Positions 1-8,200 of a DNA stretch of 51,520 nucleotides are shown here, piece after piece. The stretch's first letter is position 1, and the number at the start of each line of letters is the position of its first letter. A program made the translations under genes and the position numbers. The notes under the pieces are model-generated. The model saw nothing but the letters and a program-made list of their open reading frames with translations. It had not been told where the DNA came from and did not search any database. The stretch covers positions 1-51,520 of the forward strand of contig JOHN01000068.1 of the NCBI GenBank assembly GCA_000719695.1, in the 5' to 3' direction. Source of the stretch: Streptomyces sp. NRRL F-6131. GTDB lineage: Bacteria > Actinomycetota > Actinomycetes > Streptomycetales > Streptomycetaceae.

Positions 1-220
1 GCGCGGGCCACCCCGGGGCTGGGTGGGGGCGCGGGATGTGGGCGCACGAACCGGCGTGGGGGCGCACGGGTGGGGAGGCGTTGTGCGTCGATTCCACGGG
101 CGGTTCCGACAGGACGGCGGGGACTTCGGGAACCAGAACCGGGGACGTCCCGCAGAAGCGTTTCTGTTTCGCGCTCTTTCGTGGCGCACAACTTGTCATG
201 GCTTGGCGAAATGGGCCTGT

Positions 221-245
221 GACGAAACCATGACGTGGCTTCGTC
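221..245. promoter_or_regulatory. Inverted repeat, candidate operator
   Basis: The arms gacgaaacca and tggcttcgtc are inverted repeats with one mismatch in ten, separated by five bases. The site ends about 41 bases upstream of the -35 box at 287, a usual place for an activator or a looping repressor. The binding protein is unknown. Confidence 0.4.
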
Positions 246-286
246 GCAGGTCAGAAATGTTACCGGCCGGTCGCCCAAGAAAACGC

Positions 287-316
287 TTGACTTCCCGTCA
301 GGCGGATTCCTAGGGT
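287..316 (+). promoter_or_regulatory. Vegetative (HrdB-type) promoter
   Basis: TTGACT at 287-292 and TAGGGT at 311-316 are 18 bases apart and match the usual streptomycete housekeeping sigma consensus. Transcription would start near 323 and leave a leader of about 450 bases before the AT-ACP gene. A short palindrome (cgtgcc/ggcacg, 335-348) just downstream could be a repressor site or the first hairpin of the leader. This is an inference from motifs only. Confidence 0.5.
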
Positions 317-773
317 GAAACTCGTATGAGCCGCCGTGCCTCGGCACGCAGCGATACGGGGGACGATGAACGTTAATGTGGCAGTGGCTGACAATTGTAG
401 AACCGAAGTCGGCCGTTCCACTTGTTCGACCGGTGGACAGCAGGAAGGGGCGGTGACGGCCGCCTGACGTCGTGTGGTGTCGACGGATCCCAACGACGTT
501 CTGCTGTAAGCCAGTTGCTCGGCTGTAGCGCGCCTGCCGGGGCGCGCCGCCGGGCGGGGTCTCCTGATGCATTTCCGGGTGGTGGCATTTGTTCGCTGCC
601 GCACCCGAAGGCATCGAATTCGGCTGTGATCGCGTTCGTGATTTAACCGAGGATTAACCGGAGCCGCCTCTCCCGAGTGCGGCGTCGTGAATACAGTCTT
701 CTCGGCCAAGGAATTGCGGCGCGATCCGCCGGTGCAGCTGATCACGCAAATGAGTCTGGGGGAAGTGTGCATC

Positions 774-2267
774 ATGCCTGAAACTTCGATTGCCGTCCTC
801 TTTCCGGGGCAGGGCGCGTTCTACGGCCGTGCCCTCGCCGACCTGCGGGACGAGTTCCCCGAGGTCGGACCGGTCCTCGCCGAGATCGGTGACGCCGCCC
901 GCCCGCTGCTCGGCGACCACGCGGTCGACCAGCTGTTCGCGGCGCGGACGCCCGACACCGAGACGCTGCTGCGGGACGCCCCCGAGGCGCTCCAGCTCGC
1001 GATCTACGCCGTTTCCACCGCGACCTACGCCGTTCTGCGCGCTCGCGGTCTGCGTCCGAACGTCCTGATCGGCCACAGCCTCGGCGAGATCGCCGCGCTG
1101 GTCGCCGCGGGGGCGTTCACGCCCGCCGAGGGCGCCGAGATCGTCTGCCACCGGAGCATCGCGCTGCGCGAGGCCGGTCTGGGCGACGCCTACATGGCCG
1201 CCATCGGCACCGACGCCGACCGCGCGCAGCGGCTGGTCGACCTCGCCGGCGACCCGCTGACCGGTATCGCGGTCGAGAACCACACGGGGCAGACCGTGCT
1301 GTCCGGGCGGGCCGAGACGCTCGACACGATCGGCCGGCTGGCCGCCGTGCTGAAGATCGACTTCGCTCGGCTCAAGTCGCCGTACGCCTTCCACAGCCCG
1401 CTGCTCGGCCCGGCGGCGGAGAAGTTCGCCGAGCGCATCGCGGACATCCGCCAGCGCCCGCTGGAGACCACCGTCCACTCGCCGATCATCGGCCGCGCCT
1501 ACGAGGACGGGGACCGGCTGACCGAGCTGCTGGCCGGGCACTTCACCGCCCGGGTGCGCTTCGGCGACACCGTGCGCGAGCTGGCGGGCACCGGCGTGTC
1601 GGTGTTCGTCGAGAGCGGTGCGCTGGACGCGCTGAGCCGGATCACCGGGCGCATCGTCGAGTCGCCGGTCACCACCGTGCCGACCCTGCTGCCCGAGGCG
1701 GGCGGCGCGGCCGTGCTGCGCCGGGCGCTGGACCGGCTGGCCTCGGTGGGCGCGGTCGCGGCGGGTTCCGGCGGCGCCTCGTCGGCCGACCAGCTGCGGG
1801 CGGCGCTGCTGTCCGACGTGCCGGCCGAGGACTTCGAGGCGTTCTGGAACGGCCGGGGCGTGGAGGTCCGGGCGTTCGCCCGCGAGGCCTACCTGACCTA
1901 CCTGGGCGCGAAGGACGAGCCGAGCGCCGACGGCCACGCGAACGGCCGGGCCGACGGCCACGCCAACGGCGCGGCGCGGTCGGTGGCTGCCGCGGCGGTG
2001 CCGGCGGCGGCCGTGGACCGGGACACCCTGGTCCGCCAGCTCGCCGACATCTACGCCGAGGCGCTGGAGTACCCGACCGAGGTCTTCGAGGAGGGCACCG
2101 ACCTGGAGGCCGAGCTGGGCGTGGACTCGGTGAAGCAGACCGAGCTGCTGGTCCGGGTCGGCAACCGCTACGAACTGCCGCCGCGGCCCTCCGACGTGCG
2201 TCCCGCCGCCTTCAACACCCTGGGGAAGATCGCTGACCTGATCATCGCCTCGGGCGGATCGGTGTGA
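774..2267 (+). CDS. Acyltransferase-acyl carrier protein didomain
   Basis: This 497-residue protein joins a malonyl-CoA-type acyltransferase (about residues 5-320) to one acyl carrier domain (about 415-495). The AT has GQG near its N terminus, the nucleophile elbow GHSLGE (Ser102) and a YAFHS motif with His207, close to the HAFH signature of malonyl-specific domains. The ACP carries LGVDSVKQ with Ser452 as the phosphopantetheine site, a variant of the DSIK motif of PUFA and enediyne carriers. A low-complexity linker with a repeated DGHANG joins the two. It should charge and hold the chain for the KS-CLF of the next gene. I chose ATG 774 over GTG 687 because ggggga at 758-763 is well spaced and homology begins there. 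The stop overlaps the next start (GTGA). Confidence 0.9.
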   Translation: MPETSIAVLFPGQGAFYGRALADLRDEFPEVGPVLAEIGDAARPLLGDHAVDQLFAARTPDTETLLRDAPEALQLAIYAVSTATYAVLRARGLRPNVLIGHSLGEIAALVAAGAFTPAEGAEIVCHRSIALREAGLGDAYMAAIGTDADRAQRLVDLAGDPLTGIAVENHTGQTVLSGRAETLDTIGRLAAVLKIDFARLKSPYAFHSPLLGPAAEKFAERIADIRQRPLETTVHSPIIGRAYEDGDRLTELLAGHFTARVRFGDTVRELAGTGVSVFVESGALDALSRITGRIVESPVTTVPTLLPEAGGAAVLRRALDRLASVGAVAAGSGGASSADQLRAALLSDVPAEDFEAFWNGRGVEVRAFAREAYLTYLGAKDEPSADGHANGRADGHANGAARSVAAAAVPAAAVDRDTLVRQLADIYAEALEYPTEVFEEGTDLEAELGVDSVKQTELLVRVGNRYELPPRPSDVRPAAFNTLGKIADLIIASGGSV

Positions 2268-5200
2268 GCCCGGTGTCCCAGGAACTGCAGGGAAAGATCG
2301 CCCTGGTCACCGGAGGGGCGCGCAACGTCGGCAAGGTCATCGCCAAGCGGCTCGCCGCCGACGGCGCGCTGGTCGTCATCAACCATCTGCACTCGCCCGG
2401 GCCCGCCCGGGAGACCGCCGAGGAGATCGAGCGGGTCGGCGGCCGGGCGCACGTCATCCGTGCGTCGGTCGCCGTCCGCGGCCAGGTCGACCGGATGTTC
2501 GACGAGATCGAGGAGCGCTTCGGCGGCCTCGACATCCTGGTCAACAACGCCGCCAACGGCGCGCTGGTGCCGGGCGGGGACGTCACCGAGCAGCTGCTCG
2601 ACCGGGCGCTCAACACCAACCTCAAGGGCGGCCTCGCGTGCGCCCAGCGGGCCGCCGCGCTGATGGCGCGGCGGGGCGGCGGCAGCATCGTCAACCTCTC
2701 CACGCTGGGCGGCGGCCAGTTCGTGATGGCCAACTACCTGGCCTGCGGACCGGCCAAGGCCGCCGTGGAGGCGATGACCCGCTACCTGGCCGTCGACTAC
2801 GCCCGCGACGGGATCCGGGTCAACACGGCCGCGGCCGGCATGCTGTACAGCGAGGTCGTGGGCCTGTTCCCGGACGCCGAGCGGATGCAGCGCGCCACCG
2901 TCGAGGCCACCCCGATGGGGCGGCTCGGCCACCCGGAGGAGCTGGCCGAGGTGGTGGCCTTCCTGGCCTCGCCGCGGTCGAGCTGGATCACCGGCCAGGT
3001 GATCCTGGCGGACGGCGGACTGTCCACCGGGCAGGCGCTGCTCTCGCCGCCGCGCGCGCTGGTGGAGCCGGTGCCGCCGACCGTCCCGGTCGGGGAGCAG
3101 GACGAGGAGCAGGACGAGGAGCAGGACGAGGAGCGGAAGCGCGACGCCGGGAACGACAACGAGCGGGAGCGCGGCGCCGAGAACGACAACGGGAACGGGC
3201 GCGGCGGCGCGCCGGTGGCGGCCCAGGCCGCGCCGGTCACCGCCGCCGTGCAGGCCGCGGTGACCCCGCGTCCGGCTCCCGTCCCGGCCCCGGTCGCCCC
3301 GACGGTCCCCGCCGACGTGCTGCGCGCGGACGTGGCGGGCCCGGACGCGGCGGCCACCGAGGTGGAGGACGCGGCGTTCGACGAGGACGACGAGATCGCC
3401 ATCGTCGGCATGGGCATCGTGGTGCCCGGCGCCAACGACCTCGACGAGTACTGGCACGAACTCATGCACGGCGCCGAGCGGTTCGTCGAGATCCCGGCCG
3501 ACCGGTGGGACAACGACAAGTTCCACTCGGCCGACAAGCGCGACGAGGACAAGACCTACTCCAAGCGCTCGGCGTTCATCACCGACTTCGTGCCGCACCC
3601 GCAGCTGGCCCGTGAGCTGGCCGAGGCGGGGACCGACCCGGACGCGGTGGAGTCGACCACGCTCTGGCTGCGCCACTCGCTGCTCCAGGCCATGGAGGGC
3701 GTCAAGCACGGCCCCGAGGACCGCTGCTCCTTCCTGGTCGGCTACACCGCCGACGGCAGCCAGCACCTGGAGGAGGCGACCGTCCGGGCCGGTGTGCTCG
3801 GCCGGATCGCGCCGATCCTGGACGGGCTGGGCCTGTCCGGGGCGGACCGGGCCGCCGCGCTGGCCACCGTCGAGCGTCGGCTGGCCGGGCACTACCCGCG
3901 CAGCGGCCCCGAGCCGCTGCAGTTCTTCCCGCACCGGGTCGGGCTCAACGCGATGCGTGACGTGCTGCCGGGCTCCGCCGAGCTGCTGCTGGTCGACACC
4001 GCCTGCTCGTCCTCGCTCTACGCGGTGGACCTCGGCCTCAAGGGCCTGCTGGAGGGCCGGCACGACATCGCGGTCTGCAGCGGCTCGTTCGCGGTGGGCC
4101 CGCGCGGGTCGATCCTGTTCGCCAAGCTCAACGGCCTGTCGGTGAGCGGCGAGGTCCGCTCGCTCGACAAGGAGAGCGATGGCGTGCTGTTCTCGGACGG
4201 CGCCGCGACCGTCGTGCTCAAGCGGCTGAGCCGGGCGCGCCGGGACGGCGACCGGGTGCTGGCCACCCTGCGCAGCTTCGGCTCGTCCTCGGACGGCAAG
4301 GGCAAGGCGATCTACGCGCCGAGCGCGGCCGGCCAGAAGCTGGCGATCCGGCGCGCGCTGGACCGGCCGGGCATGGACGAGGTGTGGCCGGACTGGATCG
4401 TCGCCCACGCCACCGGCACCCCGGCGGGCGACCTGGCGGAGTTCACCACCCTGCGCGAGACGCTGGGCGGGCACCGTCCCGGCCGCGCCCCGGTGGTCGT
4501 CACCTCCAACAAGTCGGTGATCGGGCACACCGGTTGGGCCGCGGGCGTGGCCTCGCTGATCGAGGTCGTGCTTGGCTTCCGGCACGACGTGATCCCGCCG
4601 CAGCACCGGTTCACCGAGACCCCGGCGGACTTCGCGATCGGCGAGTCCAACCTGGTCGTGCCCACCGAGGCCGTGCCGTGGCCGCGCGGCGGTCGCCGCC
4701 GGACGGCCGCCGTCTCGGGCTTCGGCTTCGGCGGCACCAACGCGCACCTGGTCGTGCAGGAGCCGCCCGCGGCGGCGCCGGCCCGCAGCCGGGTGCCGGC
4801 GCGGACGCCGGAGACGACGCAGCGGATCGCGATCGTGGCCCGGACCGCGCACGTGCCGGGCACCGAGAGCGCCGACGAACTGGCCTCCTGGCTGGGCAGG
4901 TCGGGGCCGGCGGACGTGTCCTTCGGCGACACCTACCCGCTGCCCTCGTTCCAGCAGGTGCGGATGCCCCCCGGCATGATGCGGGGCATCGACCGCTGCC
5001 AGCTGATGATCCTCAAGTGCGCCCACCGGCTGCGCGACAGCCTGGGCTCGTTCTGGGAGGACAACAGCGAGACGACCGGTGTGGTGCTCGGCCACCTGGG
5101 GGCGACCCGCAACGCGACGCTCTACGCGATGCGCTGCTACCTGGACGACCTCACCATCGCGCTGGAGGCGGACGACTCGCTGGCCTCGGCGCCCTGGCTG

Positions 5201-8200
5201 CCGGAGGCGCTGGAGCTGCTCAGGACCGAGGTGCGGCGGCTGGTCCCGCCGTCCAACGAGGACTCCTTCCCCGGCATGATGCCGAACGTGATCCCGGCCC
5301 GGGTCGCCAACTACTTCGACCTCAAGGGCCTCAACATGACGGTCGACACGGGGTTCACCTCGACCCTGAGCGCGATCGACGTCGCCATCCGCTACCTGCG
5401 GCAGGGCGAGCTGACGATGGCGCTGGTCGGCGGCATCAACGGCAACAGCACCGACGAGGTGCGCCAGCTGCTGGACGAGGCCCTCGACGGTCGCAGCGTC
5501 CTGGCCGAGGGCGCCTTCCTGTTCGCCCTGGTGACCGAGGAGACCGCGGCGGCGGCCGGCCTGGAGGTGCTCGGCTACCTGGACACCCCGCTCGCCGAGC
5601 CGGAGCCGGCCGCGCGGCCGGTGCCGACCGTCGAGTGCGGTGCGGTGCGCACCGGCCGGGAGGCCTGCTACCTGGGCGCCGAGGGGGCGATCGGCATCCT
5701 GCAGGCGCTGGCCAAGGAGCCGGCCGACCGGGACACCCTGGTGGTCTGCCGCGGTGAGAACGGCGCGCCCGACCTCACCGTCCGGGTCTCGGCCCCGCTG
5801 TCGGCGGCCGCTCCGGCGACCGAGGCCGAGAGCCACGTGCCGTCGGCCTTCTACGACGAGCGGAACTACGACGACCACCACCCGCTGCTGGTCGGCCGGC
5901 ACGTCCCCGGGCTGACCGGGACGCCGGGCGAGCCGGTCCGCGCCGAGGTGCCGTTCTGGCCCGCGGAGCCCACCGTCGTCCTGACCGACCGGCCGGAGAC
6001 GGTGACGGCGGCCGGGGCACCGGCCGGCACCCTGGTGCTGTCCACGGTGCCCGGCGGTCCCGGGGTCCGGCACGTGTCGGACGCCGAGGCGCTGGAGGGG
6101 CTGCTCGACGCGGCGGACCCGCAGCGGCGGATCCGGCACATCCGGGTGGTCACCGACCTGTCCGGCGCGGACACCGCCGGTCCGGCGGAGGCGGAGGCGC
6201 TCGGCGCCCTGCACGAGCTGGTGTTCCTGACGGTGCAGCAGCGGCACGAGGCGCTGGCCGACGAGGCCGGTGGCGCGAGCTGCGTCGGGCTGTTCCTCGG
6301 GGCGATGACCGACCGGACCCCGCACCCGTTCACGGGCATGTTCACCGGTCTGTTCAAGGTGATCCACCTGGAGTACGAGCCGCGGTGCGTGGCCTACGCG
6401 CTGGTCACCGACGAGCGGGAGGCCGCCACCGGCGCCGCGCAGGCGGAGCGGGAGTCCGCGTTCCGGCGCGGGGTGCCCTCGGCCTTCTACGACGGCGGGC
6501 GGCGGCTGACCGTCACCCTCGCCGAGGAGCCCGGCGAGCTGGTGCCGCCGGGGGAGGCGGCGCTCGGGCCCGACAGCGTGGTGGTCGCGGTCGGCGGCGG
6601 GCGCGGCATCACCGCCGAGCTGCTGGCCGAGGTCGCCCGGCACTTCCGGCCCCGGGTGTACGTGCTCGGCAGCAACCCGGTGGACTCCCACCCGGCCGAG
6701 TACCTGGACCTGGACGACGAGGCCTTCGCCAAGGGCCGCGCCGACTACATCCGCCGGCAGCTCGCGCTGAAGACCGGCCGCAACCCCGCGCAGCTCAACC
6801 GCGCGTACGAGCGGATCGGCCAGGCCCGGGTGATCCGGGCCAACCTGCGCCGGATCGCCGAGCACAGCGGCGCGGGCGCGGTGCACTACGTGCCCTGCGA
6901 CGTGACCGACCGCGACCAGGTGACGGCCGCGATGGACCGGATCCACGCCGAGGCCGGGCGGATCGACCTGCTGGTCAACGCGGCGGGGCTGAACCGTTCG
7001 GCGCCGATCGCGACCAAGAGCCTGGCGGAGTTCCGGCAGGTCCGCGACCTGAAGGTGCTGGGCTACTTCAACCTCAAGCACGCGCTGCGCGGCCGGCCGC
7101 CGCGGGCCTGGTGCAACTTCGGTTCACTGCTGGGCATGACCGGCCAGGTGGGCGAGGCCGACTACGCCTCGGGCAACGACTTCCTCGGGGCCGCGGCGAC
7201 CTACGCCCACCAGGTGCTGGGCACCCACGAGTTCACCGTGGGCTGGACCCTGTGGGGCGAGGTCGGCCTGGGCGCCAACGAGTTGACCAAGGCGTACTTC
7301 GAGAAGAGCGGGCTGTACTCCGCCATGAGCACCGCGGAGGGCGTGCACCACTTCGTCCGCGAGCTGAACCTCGTCAAGCCCTCGCCGTACACCGTGCACC
7401 TCGGTGACGCGGAGCGGCGGGCCGTGGAGCGGCTGCTGCCCGGCTTCCTCAACCCGGGGGCGCCGCGCGGCGGGACAGACCTCGCGCCGCCGCAGGCACC
7501 GGTGCGACCGGTGCCGGAGCGGCCGGCCGCGGCGGAACCGCCGGTGCTGCCGTTCTACCTCGGCGAGGTCGTGGAGCGCAGCGCGGACGCGGTCACCTTC
7601 GAGCGGGTCTTCGACCTGGAGAAGGACGACTACCTGGCGCACCACCGGGTCGGCGACGCGCCCACCCTGCCGGGGACGTTCGTCACCGAGATCGCCTTCG
7701 AGGCGGCCTCCTGGCTGGTCCCGGACCTCAAGGTGTACGCCTTCGAGGACTTGAGGTTCCACCACTTCCTCAAGGTCCGCGCGTCGGACCGGGCCGGGCT
7801 GCGGAAGAAGATCCGCGCCGAGGTCGTGGAGCGCCGGGCCGACCTCGGCCAGGCCGTGGTGGCGGTGCGGATCACCCATGACGTGGTGGCGCCCAACGGC
7901 ACCGTACTGGTCAAGGACCGGCTGCACTTCGAGGTGCGGGTGCTGATGGCCGGCGACCTGCCGGACGCGCCGCACTGGAAGGCGTGGCACCCCGCCGCGG
8001 AGACGCCGGTGCCCGACCCGTACCACAGCCCGGGCTCACCGGTGCTGCTCACCGACCTGTTCGTGTCGACCACGGACACCCGGCTGCACCCGGACGGCAA
8101 GCGCGCCACCTACGACCTCGAACTCCCCGCCGACCACCGGGTCTTCGGGAGCTTCGGGATCCCGGTGGTGCTGCTCGACGGCCTGGCCAGGACCGGGGTG

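Larger units (their letters stand above)
1..773. other. Intergenic leader upstream of the PUFA-like cluster
   Basis: No reading frame here looks like a conserved protein. The stretch from about 340 to 770 is clearly less GC-rich than the genes that follow, which fits a long promoter and leader region. It holds an inverted repeat at 221-245, a vegetative-type promoter at 287-316 and a short palindrome at 335-348, annotated separately. Left of about 150 I see nothing recognisable. Confidence 0.6.

Noticed and set aside
2264..3060. Calling the N-terminal SDR a FabG-type ketoreductase
   Set aside because: The catalytic spacing is Tyr-x6-Lys and the surrounding sequence follows FabL, so enoyl reductase is the better first call, though not proven.
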